Made by a program: the position numbers and the translations under genes
Notes under the pieces: model-generated
Databases searched by the model: none
What the model saw: only the letters and a program-made list of their open reading frames with translations
What the model was told of the DNA's origin: nothing
In this document: positions 17,612 to 26,596 of the stretch, in pieces
Numbering within the stretch: position 1 is the stretch's first letter
Layout: each line of letters starts with the position of its first letter
NCBI RefSeq assembly: GCF_000745185.1
Contig: NZ_JQNJ01000001.1
Span: 1,883,501 to 1,947,500 of the forward strand
Direction of reading: 5' to 3'
Source: Muricauda sp. MAR_2010_75
GTDB taxonomy: Bacteria > Bacteroidota > Bacteroidia > Flavobacteriales > Flavobacteriaceae
DNA: 64,000 nucleotides

Positions 17612-17639
17612 ATTTACTAAATGGATTTATTGTGATGAA

Positions 17640-18992
17640 TTATATCCCCAAAATCATTTTGGCAATCCAAAAATAAATTAAGATTCCAAAAATGTCATTG
17701 CTGGTGGTTATAAAAGGACCGGTAGCAATGGCGGGATCAATGTTTCTTTTATGAAGGAACAAAGGGATAAATGTGCCGATTAACCCGGCGACAACGATGA
17801 CAACCACTAGGGAGAGTGATATGGCCAGGGCTGTGGCAAAAGCCCCTTTCCAAATCCAAGTGAACAACATGAGTAAAATGGCGAGAATAAATCCATTTAA
17901 GAGCGCCAACAGCATTTCTTTTAAAAGACGATTGCTTACGCTTCCCTTAAGGTCGTCGTTGGCAAGTCCTTGAACAATAATGGCACTGGATTGCACGCCT
18001 ACATTACCGGCCATGGCGGCTATCAATGGGGTGAAGAAAAACAGGACGGCATGCTTGGAAATCATTTCTTCAAATCCTCCCATTATGGCAGCGGCACCTA
18101 GTCCACCCATTAACCCCAATATGAGCCAAGGCAATCGGGCACGTGTCAGTTCCCAAATACTGTCATCGGCTTCCACGCCTTGAGAGATACCGGCCGCCAT
18201 TTGATAATCCCTGTCAGCTTCCTCACGGATTACGTCCACAATATCATCAATGGTGATGCGGCCAACCAATCTTCCAATTTCGTCCACAACGGGAATGGCC
18301 TCCAAATCGTATTTGGACATGATCTTGGCTACTTCTTCCCCTTTTTCGTTGACATTTACGGCATCGACCTTGGATATATAAACATCTTTAATATGTGTTT
18401 TAGCAGAGGTTGTGAGCAAATCCTTTAAGGATAACCTACCTTTAAGCTTTCCCTCATCATCCACCACATAAATGGAGTGGACCCGGGTCACATTTTCGGC
18501 CTGGGCCCGCATCTCCTTGACGCAGGTGGTCACGGTCCAATTTTCATTGACCTTTACCAACTCCTTGGCCATGAGCCCCCCAGCCGAATCATCGTCATAA
18601 CGCAAAAGGTCCACAATGTCCTTGGCGTGATCTCTATCCTCTATCTCGGATATAACCTCCTGAACGAGTTCCTTTGGAAGTTCGTTGATGATGTCTGCGG
18701 CATCATCGGTATCCAATTCGGACAGCTCATCTGCAATTTCTTTGGCGGTGAGGTTCTTCAGAACGGCTTCCCGAATATCCTCGTGCATTTCCGCCAGGAT
18801 GTCCGAAGTCTTTTCACTGTCCAAAAGTTTGATGAGATAGGTGGCCTCCTCCACATTGAGCTCGTCCGCAATTTCTGCGATATCCGCATAGTGGAATTCT
18901 TGCATCATCGACTGTAGACTACTGTTCTTTTGATCAGCGATCAGTTGTCGGATGTCTTCTAAAAGCTCGTCTGTAAGTTTAAACGGGGTCAT
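17640..18992 (-). CDS. mgtE: Magnesium transporter MgtE
   Basis: This 450-residue Mg2+ channel/transporter has an N-terminal MgtE superhelical domain of acidic repeats (about 20-130), two CBS domains (about 135-255) that sense cytosolic Mg2+, and five membrane helices in the last 180 residues. The start codon lies within the end of rsmA (14-base overlap), so it is translationally coupled to it; no Mg2+ riboswitch fits in that space. Confidence 0.95.
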   Translation of the reverse strand: MTPFKLTDELLEDIRQLIADQKNSSLQSMMQEFHYADIAEIADELNVEEATYLIKLLDSEKTSDILAEMHEDIREAVLKNLTAKEIADELSELDTDDAADIINELPKELVQEVISEIEDRDHAKDIVDLLRYDDDSAGGLMAKELVKVNENWTVTTCVKEMRAQAENVTRVHSIYVVDDEGKLKGRLSLKDLLTTSAKTHIKDVYISKVDAVNVNEKGEEVAKIMSKYDLEAIPVVDEIGRLVGRITIDDIVDVIREEADRDYQMAAGISQGVEADDSIWELTRARLPWLILGLMGGLGAAAIMGGFEEMISKHAVLFFFTPLIAAMAGNVGVQSSAIIVQGLANDDLKGSVSNRLLKEMLLALLNGFILAILLMLFTWIWKGAFATALAISLSLVVVIVVAGLIGTFIPLFLHKRNIDPAIATGPFITTSNDIFGILIYFWIAKMILGI

Positions 18993-19851
18993 CGGCTATC
19001 TTTTGGGTCAACGTTACAAAATCTGCCACACTGAGCTGTTCCGGGCGCTGGTCAAAGATAGTATCTTCTTTTAGATTATTGGAGAGATTGAAGGTTTTAA
19101 GACTATTGCGAAGGGTCTTCCGCCGTTGGTTGAACGCTGTTTTCACCACTTTAAAGAAGAGGCGTTCGTCACAGGGCAGGTTGAGCTCTTTTTTCCGAAT
19201 CAACCGTAGTACCCCAGAATCCACCTTTGGTGGTGGGTTGAATACCCCGGGGGGAACGCTGAACAAATATTCAGCCTTATAATACGCCTGAACCAATACG
19301 GAGAGTATACCATACGTTTTGCTTCCAGGGCCTTCACAGATACGTTGGGCCACCTCTTTTTGGAACATTCCGGAAAACTCTGGCACCTGTTTTCGCATTT
19401 CCAACATTTTAAAGACAATCTGACTGGAAATGTTATAAGGAAAGTTTCCGGTGATGGCAAATTGCTCATCTCCGTAGAGTTCCTGTAAATCGAATTTTAG
19501 GAAATCCGCCTCAATGACATTGAGGCCATTAGTTTTTTTGAATATTTCAGGATGTTCCAAGGGAAAACTGTGGTTCAGGTACACAATGGATTCCTCATCC
19601 AAGTCCATGGCCACCAAATCTATGCCCCTCATGAGCAGATATTTGGTGAGCACACCCATGCCCGGTCCAATTTCCAAGACATTGGAATATCCGTCCATGG
19701 AGAGGGTGTCGGCTATTTTTTGGGCAATGGCCTCGTCTTTTAGAAAGTGCTGGCCTAAGTGTTTCTTGGCTTTTACAGTACCATCTTCCTGTCCGTTTTT
19801 AGCCTTTCCAGCTTTGCCGTTACCCAGCTTTCTTTTGTTCTTTTTGGACAC
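18979..19851 (-). CDS. rsmA: 16S rRNA A1518/A1519 N6-dimethyltransferase
   Basis: RsmA (KsgA) dimethylates two adenines of helix 45 late in 30S assembly. The 290 residues include [13 protein letters not shown] motif [12 protein letters not shown] (about residue 61), the catalytic NFPYNISS (about 137) and the C-terminal [11 protein letters not shown]. Ahead of the conserved start lies a 28-residue Lys/Gly-rich extension, unusual in length. No closer start codon is present, so the extension appears real. It forms a run with the GGCT gene upstream and mgtE downstream. Confidence 0.95.
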   Translation of the reverse strand: MSKKNKRKLGNGKAGKAKNGQEDGTVKAKKHLGQHFLKDEAIAQKIADTLSMDGYSNVLEIGPGMGVLTKYLLMRGIDLVAMDLDEESIVYLNHSFPLEHPEIFKKTNGLNVIEADFLKFDLQELYGDEQFAITGNFPYNISSQIVFKMLEMRKQVPEFSGMFQKEVAQRICEGPGSKTYGILSVLVQAYYKAEYLFSVPPGVFNPPPKVDSGVLRLIRKKELNLPCDERLFFKVVKTAFNQRRKTLRNSLKTFNLSNNLKEDTIFDQRPEQLSVADFVTLTQKIADDPV

Positions 19852-19869
19852 AGGGGGTTTTTTTGCAAG

Positions 19870-20178
19870 TTACTGGGAATTTTCGATATAGACCCAGGCC
19901 ACAACCCCAGATTCCAAATGGAATTTTTCCCGTTTGTACGCGCTGGTTTCGTAGATATCGGCTTTTTTCAGGTCTGCCATGGATACTTCATACACCATGC
20001 CCTCCACCTTATCTTCACCATTTTGGGTATGGAGTACCAAAGGGTAACGACCATACACCGCATTTTCAAATCGCTTAAAGCCAAATAGAAAATCGGATTT
20101 TCCGTCCAAAATGCGTCCAAAAATATACTCCTGTACCTGAAGATCCTGTAAGGTGCCGTAGGTAAAAAGATATTCCAA
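19870..20178 (-). CDS. Gamma-glutamylcyclotransferase family protein
   Basis: This small AIG2/GGCT-fold protein of about 102 residues is recognised by the N-terminal YLFTYGTLQD substrate loop. A candidate catalytic acid lies in VEGMVYEVSMADLKKADIYE. No in-frame ATG lies between the stop of the DUF4286 gene and this motif, so I propose the TTG at 20178, four bases after that stop. The longer open frame is an overlap with DUF4286. It lies 18 bases before rsmA. It may release 5-oxoproline from gamma-glutamyl compounds. Confidence 0.8.
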   Translation of the reverse strand: MEYLFTYGTLQDLQVQEYIFGRILDGKSDFLFGFKRFENAVYGRYPLVLHTQNGEDKVEGMVYEVSMADLKKADIYETSAYKREKFHLESGVVAWVYIENSQ

Positions 20179-20182
20179 ACTG

Positions 20183-20500
20183 TTAGGGTATTTGTTGATT
20201 GATGACTTCAAGTTCGGTCCTGAACGCCACGAATTTATTGGGAAATTTGTTTTGGGCTTCTTCCCGCAGTCGTTCAGCATCAAACTGGTAGTAACATTCC
20301 AAAGTTTTTCGGTCTGGCGTGGTATACTGAATCGAATAGGTGACGCCTCCCATTTCTTCTTCGACCAAAACCTTGACCATTTTAGCATGGGAGAACCGTC
20401 CCGTTTTCAACATATCAGGAATATGTTTGTCCCGCATCCATGTAAGCCATTCATCATGGACACTTTCATCGATGTTGATGGTAACGTTGTAAATGAGCAT
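20183..20500 (-). CDS. DUF4286 family protein
   Basis: This 105-residue protein starts at MLIYNVTINIDESVHDEWLTWM, the family's usual N-terminus; an upstream in-frame ATG at 20545 adds 15 unconserved residues. DUF4286 has a ferredoxin-like fold of unknown role, widespread in Bacteroidota. It heads the run DUF4286-GGCT-rsmA-mgtE. Confidence 0.85.
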   Translation of the reverse strand: MLIYNVTINIDESVHDEWLTWMRDKHIPDMLKTGRFSHAKMVKVLVEEEMGGVTYSIQYTTPDRKTLECYYQFDAERLREEAQNKFPNKFVAFRTELEVINQQIP

Positions 20501-20622
20501 CTGCCTTTGGTTTGGAAGGGTGAAAATTAATGTATTTTTTGACAATTCGATAGGTAAAACAAGTCATTTCAAAATGAATATCGATACCCAGCCGGAACAA
20601 TCGAGAAATCTATTTGGTGAAT

Positions 20623-20662
20623 GCTGATGATGAGATTCCCGTTTGCACGGGAATGACACTGT
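20623..20662. repeat. Interspersed palindromic repeat (GATTCCCG type)
   Basis: ATTCCCGT (20635-20642) and ACGGGAAT (20647-20654) form a perfect 8-bp stem within GAGATTCCCGTTTGCACGGG then AATGAC. This is, from memory, a widely dispersed intergenic repeat. It sits downstream of the TPR gene. Confidence 0.6.
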
Positions 20663-20664
20663 AA

Positions 20665-22458
20665 TCAATTAATGGCATCACCGCGGAGCCTTCTAAAATT
20701 CTTACGTGCCTGGGGAAAGTAATAACTGTCCTGGTAGTTGTAGATGATCTTCTCGTAATGACTTTTGGCTTTTTCGGGCTCGTTCAGGATATTTCGGTAG
20801 AGTTCGCCCAAGGCAAAATGGGCATCATCGGCCAAAATCCCATCCGAATAGAACTCCACAATTTTTTTATAGTTGAATTCGGCGCTTTCATAATCCTTTT
20901 GAGCTTCCAAAAGTTCTGCCTGTTTTAAAAGAGCTTCATCCTCAATTTTCTCACCTTTATGATTTTGTAAAATGTCTTCCAAAACTGCAATGGCCTCCTT
21001 TTTTTTATTTTGATAGGCCATCAAGTCGGCACGGGCGTATTTTTTTAATGCGGTCTTTGTGGAATCTTCCAAGGAGTTATCCGAAATCAATAGGCTCAAC
21101 TGCATGGCATCGTTGGCAATTAACTGTGAGGTGGAACCCCGGAGCACCTTCAATTGGGTAAGGGCCCAATCAAAATCACCTTTGTAAAAACTGGTTTGGG
21201 CCACTTTAAAGCGTGCATTTTGACCCAAAACATCATTTTTGAGGCTTTTTTGTACTTGCGTGAAATTAATTAACGCCTGATTGAATTTTTGGTCGTACAC
21301 CAGAATATCGCCCAAAGCCAACTTTACATATGCCACTGCCATGCGGTTCATGGGGAGTTCCAAACTTTCCTTGAGCAAAGCAATAGCAGGTTCTGGACGC
21401 TCTCTTTTAAACGTGAGGAAATTGGCATAGGCAATCTGGAGTTGAAGCGTTCTACTTTGGTTTCCATACTCAGCCTCCAAATCCTGAAACTTTTTTTCCA
21501 CTTCATCCAATGTCTTTTCTGTAGGATTCAGCAACGCAATATCAATGAGATTGAGTTGGGCATTGAGTTTGGTTCTAGGTTCGCTTGCATTGTCAACGAT
21601 ATATTCAAAAATGGCTGTGGCATTTTCAAGGTCATTGTCCTCCAAGGCAATCTCACCCAAATTCTCCAAGCGGTCCATAGTGTTTTCATCGGTCCGCTTA
21701 AAAATGGCCTTTTCTTGACTGAAGGCACTGTTGTATTGTTTTTGTTGAACAAAGAGCCAACTCAACAATTCGTTCCAAAGAATGTCTGGGTTTTTCTGTG
21801 CATTTTGGAGCAGCACTTTACGGAGTAAGATGTTGTTGGTATCTGCCGGGTCTTCGGAAATAAAATCGTCGATATTTCGGAGTACGTTGGAACGAGAGGT
21901 GCGACCTTGCCAAATGAGATTCAGGTAGGACTGGTACATTTTTTCAATATCGCCCTGTTCCCCATAAATTCGGGCCAACTGAAAATCGTAGTTCAATTCA
22001 GGCTTCAATGCCATAGCTTTTGAATAGGCTTTCACGGCATAATCGAGGAGGGCATATTTTTGAAACCGATAACCCACACTGTATCCATAATTGGGGTTTT
22101 CATCAATCTTTTGAATGGCCTTGTCGTAGTATTCGCTAGCTCGGTCCGCTTGGTTTTGGAGCGTGTAATTATAGCCCAATTCAATAAAAAACGTGGGAAA
22201 AGCGTAGGGGTCGTCAATTTTCTCCAGCAGGAAACTCTCTGCATCTTCGTACCGTTCCAATTGTTGGTAGCAGGCTACCAGTCCTTCGGAATAATCGGTG
22301 CGTCTTGGGTTTTGTTCCACCAATTTTGCATAGAAGATCACCGCTTTTTCATAATCCCCATCATTGAAGTACTGCTTGGCCAGAAAGTCTTCCTGGGCAT
22401 GGGAGTAGGTCAGTAGGCAAAGGCACGATATGAGAAATAAAAAGTATCGCAATAGCAC
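20665..22458 (-). CDS. Secreted tetratricopeptide-repeat protein
   Basis: This 597-residue protein has a signal peptide (cleavage near YSHAQ, residue 21) and many TPR units through its length, such as AKQYFNDGDYEKAVIFYAKL, LGYNYTLQNQADRASEYYDKAI and ALGELYRNILNEPEKAKSHYEKI. It is predicted to be a periplasmic or outer-membrane scaffold. Flavobacterial relatives are annotated only as TPR proteins. It has its own -7 element at 22468-22475 and lies downstream of serS on the same strand. Partners unknown. Confidence 0.85.
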   Translation of the reverse strand: MLLRYFLFLISCLCLLTYSHAQEDFLAKQYFNDGDYEKAVIFYAKLVEQNPRRTDYSEGLVACYQQLERYEDAESFLLEKIDDPYAFPTFFIELGYNYTLQNQADRASEYYDKAIQKIDENPNYGYSVGYRFQKYALLDYAVKAYSKAMALKPELNYDFQLARIYGEQGDIEKMYQSYLNLIWQGRTSRSNVLRNIDDFISEDPADTNNILLRKVLLQNAQKNPDILWNELLSWLFVQQKQYNSAFSQEKAIFKRTDENTMDRLENLGEIALEDNDLENATAIFEYIVDNASEPRTKLNAQLNLIDIALLNPTEKTLDEVEKKFQDLEAEYGNQSRTLQLQIAYANFLTFKRERPEPAIALLKESLELPMNRMAVAYVKLALGDILVYDQKFNQALINFTQVQKSLKNDVLGQNARFKVAQTSFYKGDFDWALTQLKVLRGSTSQLIANDAMQLSLLISDNSLEDSTKTALKKYARADLMAYQNKKKEAIAVLEDILQNHKGEKIEDEALLKQAELLEAQKDYESAEFNYKKIVEFYSDGILADDAHFALGELYRNILNEPEKAKSHYEKIIYNYQDSYYFPQARKNFRRLRGDAIN

Positions 22459-22467
22459 ATTTTATTT

Positions 22468-22475
22468 CAAATATA
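22468..22475 (-). promoter_or_regulatory. -7 element for the TPR gene
   Basis: On the minus strand TATATTTG matches TAnnTTTG, 9 bases before the ATG at 22458, giving a very short leader. Confidence 0.5.
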
Positions 22476-22529
22476 ACGCAGAAAAGCGGGGGATTCTGTT
22501 AAGTGAATCCAAATAAATCGATGAAATCC

Positions 22530-23801
22530 CTAGTCAATCGTATCAAAACCGCAGTAGGGAACCAAAACCTCGGGGATTTTGATGTCGGTATCGGTTTGAT
22601 AGTTCTCCAAAATTCCTGCCACAACCCGTGGCAAGGCCAAAGCGCTTCCGTTTAAGGTATGTGCCAATTGACTTTTCCCATTTTCATCCTTAAAACGAAG
22701 TTTTAATCGGTTGGCTTGAAAGGTTTCAAAATTGGAAACAGAACTGATTTCCAGCCATCGGTCTTGGGCCGTTGAAAACACCTCAAAATCATAAGTTAGG
22801 GCAGAGGTAAAGCCCAAATCACCACCACAAAGCCGAAGAATACGATACGGCAATTTCAATTCACGAAGAATATTTTTCACGTGCTCCACCATCTCATCCA
22901 AAGCTTGGTAAGAGTTGTTGGGGTGTTCCATGCGCACAATCTCAACCTTGTCAAATTGGTGCAAGCGGTTCAGGCCACGGACATGGGCTCCGTAACTTCC
23001 AGCCTCCCTCCTAAAACAAGGCGTGTAACCGGTATATTTGATGGGAAAATCACTTTCGGCCAAAATATCGTCTCGGTGCAAGTTGGTCACGGGTACTTCG
23101 GCAGTGGGGATCAAATACAGATTGTCTTCCTGAACATGGTACATTTGGCCTTCTTTGTCTGGTAATTGACCCGTTCCGTAACCAGATGCTTCATTCACCA
23201 TAAGCGGAACCTGCATTTCGGTGTAGCCAGCTTCGGTGTTTTTGTCCAAGAAATAAGCAATCAACGCACGCTGCAAACGGGCGCCTTTTCCTTTGTAAAC
23301 GGGGAAACCTGCTCCTGTGATTTTAACCCCAAGTTCAAAATCAATGATGTCATATTTTTTGGCCAGTTCCCAGTGGGGCAATGCCTTTTCGGTCAATGTG
23401 GGGACATCACCTTCACGAAAAACTTCTTCGTTGTCCTCCTCAGTGCTTCCGGAGGGGACAGACTCATGCGGAATGTTGGGAATGAGGTACAACTCTTCCT
23501 GCAAAGCGGCAGTTGTGGCATTTAGGTCATCACCCAATTGCTTTGAAGCTTCCTTCAATCCCGAGGTTTTTTCCTTTAAAGCATTGGCTTCCTGTGCTTT
23601 TCCAGATTTGAAAAGTATACCAATTTCTTTTGAAAGTTTGTTGGATTCGGCCAAGGTATTGTCCAGTTCGGTTTGGATGGAACGTCTTTTTTCATCCAAC
23701 TCAATGACTTTTGATAGCATGGGGGAGGCATCGATATTTCGCTTTTTTAAAGCGGTGATGATGTTCTCCTTATTTTCCCTAATGGTCTGTAATTGAAGCA
23801 T
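22530..23801 (-). CDS. serS: Seryl-tRNA synthetase
   Basis: This is a class II synthetase of 423 residues. The N-terminal coiled-coil arm that binds tRNA-Ser spans about 30-100. Motif 2 is seen at TPCFRREAGSYGAHVRGLNR and motif 3 at NGSALALPRVVAGILEN. I use the ATG at 23801 (MLQLQTIREN), the conserved start. A -7 element at 23819-23826 lies downstream of the longer candidate at 23840 and excludes it. Confidence 0.97.
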   Translation of the reverse strand: MLQLQTIRENKENIITALKKRNIDASPMLSKVIELDEKRRSIQTELDNTLAESNKLSKEIGILFKSGKAQEANALKEKTSGLKEASKQLGDDLNATTAALQEELYLIPNIPHESVPSGSTEEDNEEVFREGDVPTLTEKALPHWELAKKYDIIDFELGVKITGAGFPVYKGKGARLQRALIAYFLDKNTEAGYTEMQVPLMVNEASGYGTGQLPDKEGQMYHVQEDNLYLIPTAEVPVTNLHRDDILAESDFPIKYTGYTPCFRREAGSYGAHVRGLNRLHQFDKVEIVRMEHPNNSYQALDEMVEHVKNILRELKLPYRILRLCGGDLGFTSALTYDFEVFSTAQDRWLEISSVSNFETFQANRLKLRFKDENGKSQLAHTLNGSALALPRVVAGILENYQTDTDIKIPEVLVPYCGFDTID

Positions 23802-23818
23802 GGCCTTATTTTGAGCGG

Positions 23819-23826
23819 CAAATTTA
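23819..23826 (-). promoter_or_regulatory. -7 element for serS
   Basis: On the minus strand TAAATTTG matches TAnnTTTG, 17 bases before the ATG at 23801. Confidence 0.55.
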
Positions 23827-23862
23827 GGGAATTTACCCATCTTACACTACATGGGAAACAAT

Positions 23863-23870
23863 TACCTTTG
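23863..23870 (+). promoter_or_regulatory. -7 element for the VOC gene at 23895
   Basis: TACCTTTG matches TAnnTTTG, 24 bases before the ATG at 23895. It is divergent from the serS promoter. Confidence 0.5.
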
Positions 23871-23894
23871 CGATGTTGAATTAAATAGTCTAGT

Positions 23895-24275
23895 ATGATT
23901 TTTGAGCACTTTGCAGTGAATGTGGCTGATGCAGTTTCGGTTGTTGAATGGTATACGTCAAATATGGGTCTAAAGGCACGTGTGGCTGATAAAACCCCTC
24001 CTTTTATGACCTTTTTGGAAGATAGTACAGGGCGTGTGGTTATCGAGTTTTACCAACGCACCGATGCCCCAGTCACTGATTTTTCCAAAGAAAACTCATT
24101 GAGTTTCCACGTTGCTTTTGTATCCCAAAATGCTGAACAGGACAAAAAACGCTTGGTGGAAAATGGTGCAACTTTCGAGTTGGAGGTGAACTTGGAAGAT
24201 GGAAGCCATATTGTGATGCTTCGTGATCCGTGGGGCATGCCCTTGCAATTGTGTCAAAGAGCCAATCCTTTTTAA
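23895..24275 (+). CDS. VOC (glyoxalase fold) protein
   Basis: This is a 126-residue single VOC domain: FEHFAVNVADAVSVVEWYTSNMG for the first module, LSFHVAFVSQNAEQDKKRLVENGA and MLRDPWGMPLQLCQR for the second. The two His at the strand starts (FEHFAV, SFHVAF) and the Glu in VVIEFYQR could bind a metal. It is monocistronic, and its end overlaps the stop of the convergent carboxylase-like gene by 4 bases. Substrate unknown. Confidence 0.83.
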   Translation: MIFEHFAVNVADAVSVVEWYTSNMGLKARVADKTPPFMTFLEDSTGRVVIEFYQRTDAPVTDFSKENSLSFHVAFVSQNAEQDKKRLVENGATFELEVNLEDGSHIVMLRDPWGMPLQLCQRANPF

Positions 24276-25609
24276 TCACCGGTTTTTGTTGAATCTACTG
24301 ATTGACTGGGCAAAATCCAGTCATTGTGGGCAAAGTGTTTCCAGGGGACGCTGGCCAGGTCTACTTTTGGGTCGATAAAATCGTAGTATTCACCGCTGTT
24401 TATTTTTACCTTGTTGGTGACAAAGACCTGAATGTCCTTGCCTTTTTTGGCATATTCCCTTTTTAACCGTTGGGCAAATTGCCATGCAAAATCGGGGTAA
24501 CAGGCAACTTTTCTCCGTTGCTTTTTGGTGAGATAGTCGTCCAAATCAATAAAATTGACTTTATCGGTTTCCTTGTTGATGACACGGTAGCGGATGGTCC
24601 CCGAACGACTTCTGAGCATCATACGCCAACTCAATCTGTGGCCTTCCTCGGTCCACAGTACATCATCTTTAAAAGCATAATGGCGCAACGGAAGCACCAG
24701 TTGGATTATAAAATAAATCCCTAAAATCCCTAGGATCAGATTTCTGTTCTTTGGTATCGTCAAGACTTTTTCTACCACAATGTTTTTGGTTTTCAGAAAG
24801 ATATTTCGAATCGTTTGTGGCTCAAAAAAGAAAACGGTAAATGCCAGGGATAGATATGGGAAAATCCCAATCCTAAACACGTAGCTATTGAACAGGTGAA
24901 AGAATATGGCCAAACCAAAGGCAATCTTTCGTGTTGGTTTCCAAAGTAGGGCGGGAACAATGAGCAAATCAAATAAAATCCCGAAAAAAGCAATGATTTT
25001 GTGCACCCATTTCTGTTGGAGCAGCTCTCCCACCAAAAAATAATCGCTCTTGCTGTTCATTAAGATTTCAATGATGCTGAAATCCAGCCAATCCCCATAC
25101 AATTTGGCCACGGAGGCATAGGTGTACACAATGAACAATTGCAGAATAATGGTCCATCGTACCCAGTTGGGCATGGTATGAGAGCGTAGATTTGGGTTCA
25201 GTTTGGCATCCAATGAAGCATCCCTGTTTGCGGGTAAAAAAGCCATGATGAAAGCGAGGAGCATTAACAGATAGTAGTGGTTGTTGTATGAGGTTTTCTG
25301 CATCAGATACACCGCTGCCCACATAAATGCAAAGGCAAGTGCGCTGAACCGGTATTTATAGCCGAGGGTTATTAAGATTCCCAAGGTGCCCATAATGGCA
25401 AAATAAATGTACATGCCGTTCCCGGGTAAGGGCTGGAGCCACTCAAAACCTATAAAACTAAAGGTGAACTGGGGCTCAACAAGGGTTCTGCGGACCCATC
25501 CCGTGGCGATGGCTCCATAACATTCCGCACTGACCAAGAGCCCATAGAAAATCCGGAAAACAACAAGTTGGGCGTTGTCTATCTTCTTAAAAAGAAACCG
25601 ATTCAGCAT
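24272..25609 (-). CDS. HTTM membrane protein, vitamin-K-dependent gamma-carboxylase homologue
   Basis: This 445-residue protein has a multi-helix HTTM membrane region (about residues 15-315) followed by a soluble C-terminal region of about 125 residues. The latter strongly recalls animal gamma-glutamyl carboxylase: GHRLSWRMMLRSRSG corresponds to the GYSWDMMVHSRSH segment, and FIDPKVDLASVPWKHFAHNDWILP to IFDPRVDIVQAAWSPF...W. Whether it carboxylates proteins or uses menaquinone is unknown. It sits 1 base after ribF, so both are one transcript. Confidence 0.85.
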   Translation of the reverse strand: MLNRFLFKKIDNAQLVVFRIFYGLLVSAECYGAIATGWVRRTLVEPQFTFSFIGFEWLQPLPGNGMYIYFAIMGTLGILITLGYKYRFSALAFAFMWAAVYLMQKTSYNNHYYLLMLLAFIMAFLPANRDASLDAKLNPNLRSHTMPNWVRWTIILQLFIVYTYASVAKLYGDWLDFSIIEILMNSKSDYFLVGELLQQKWVHKIIAFFGILFDLLIVPALLWKPTRKIAFGLAIFFHLFNSYVFRIGIFPYLSLAFTVFFFEPQTIRNIFLKTKNIVVEKVLTIPKNRNLILGILGIYFIIQLVLPLRHYAFKDDVLWTEEGHRLSWRMMLRSRSGTIRYRVINKETDKVNFIDLDDYLTKKQRRKVACYPDFAWQFAQRLKREYAKKGKDIQVFVTNKVKINSGEYYDFIDPKVDLASVPWKHFAHNDWILPSQSVDSTKTGD

Positions 25610-26539
25610 CTATTTGGAGATTAGGTCCAGCGAAAAATTCTTGTCTTTTTTCAATTGTTCCCGCAATTCTTCAACAGAGTTGAACTTGTGCTCATCGCGA
25701 ATGCGGTGTAAGATCTTGACCTGTATTTTTTGGTCGTAAAGGTTGCCATCAAACTCAAAAAAATTGACCTCTATGCTTTTTTCGGTACCGGACACCGTTG
25801 GATTGAACCCAATGTTCATCATCCCAAAATACTTCTTCCCATTAAGCGTGCTTTTAACCACATAAGCTCCATTTTTTGGAATGAGCTTATAATTTTCTGG
25901 AATGTGGAGGTTTGCTGTGGGAAAGCCAAACTGTTTGCCCAAGCCCTTCCCCTTTTTAATGGTGCCGGTGAGCATATAGGCATAACTTAAGTAGCTGTTG
26001 GCCGTTGCCACATCGCCTTCCATAAGGGCATTTCTGATTTTGGTGGAACTCACGGAGACATCGTCGATTTCCTGTGCTGGGATTTCTTCCACTTCAAAAT
26101 CCAATGCATTTCCAAATGCGATGAGATCTTGGATATTGGCATTTCTGTTGCGTCCAAACCTGTGATCGTAGCCAATAATAATCTTTTTGGCCTTGAGGCT
26201 ATTGACCAAAATATCGCGAACGAAGTCAGTTGCTGAAAGTCGTGAAAATGCCTTGGTAAATGGGTGAATTACCAAATAATCCAGCCCCAAACCTTCCATG
26301 ATCTGGGTTTTTTCCTCAATGGTATTCAAAAGTTTTATGTCCGTATCTTTCTGTAATACCATCCTGGGATGGGGGAAAAAAGTGAGTACCGTGGATTTTA
26401 ATCCGGTGTTTTTGGCATTATTTATGAGGCGTTCCAATATCTTACGATGGCCCATATGGACACCATCAAAAGTACCGATGGTAATTACGGTTTGATTTGT
26501 AAGATGCTTAAAAAGAGAAATGTCTTGGATTGTTTCCAC
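25610..26539 (-). CDS. ribF: Bifunctional riboflavin kinase / FAD synthetase
   Basis: This 309-residue enzyme makes FMN then FAD from riboflavin. The N-terminal nucleotidyltransferase half has GTFDGVHMGHRKIL (about residue 22) and IIGYDHRFGRNR; the C-terminal kinase half has GKQFGFPTANL (about 197) and IGFNPTV. No FMN riboswitch is seen. It is followed at once by the carboxylase-like gene. Confidence 0.96.
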   Translation of the reverse strand: METIQDISLFKHLTNQTVITIGTFDGVHMGHRKILERLINNAKNTGLKSTVLTFFPHPRMVLQKDTDIKLLNTIEEKTQIMEGLGLDYLVIHPFTKAFSRLSATDFVRDILVNSLKAKKIIIGYDHRFGRNRNANIQDLIAFGNALDFEVEEIPAQEIDDVSVSSTKIRNALMEGDVATANSYLSYAYMLTGTIKKGKGLGKQFGFPTANLHIPENYKLIPKNGAYVVKSTLNGKKYFGMMNIGFNPTVSGTEKSIEVNFFEFDGNLYDQKIQVKILHRIRDEHKFNSVEELREQLKKDKNFSLDLISK

Positions 26540-26563
26540 CTAATCAAGAAATAAAAAAAGGCT

Positions 26564-26571
26564 TATTTTTG
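26564..26571 (+). promoter_or_regulatory. -7 element for the metalloprotease gene
   Basis: TATTTTTG matches TAnnTTTG, 25 bases before the ATG at 26597. Confidence 0.5.
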
Positions 26572-26596
26572 AAATTGACTGACGCCCTACATATGT

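Noticed and set aside
19870..20388. 172-residue version of the GGCT protein
   Set aside because: Its first 70 codons are the shadow of DUF4286; the family domain starts near 20178.
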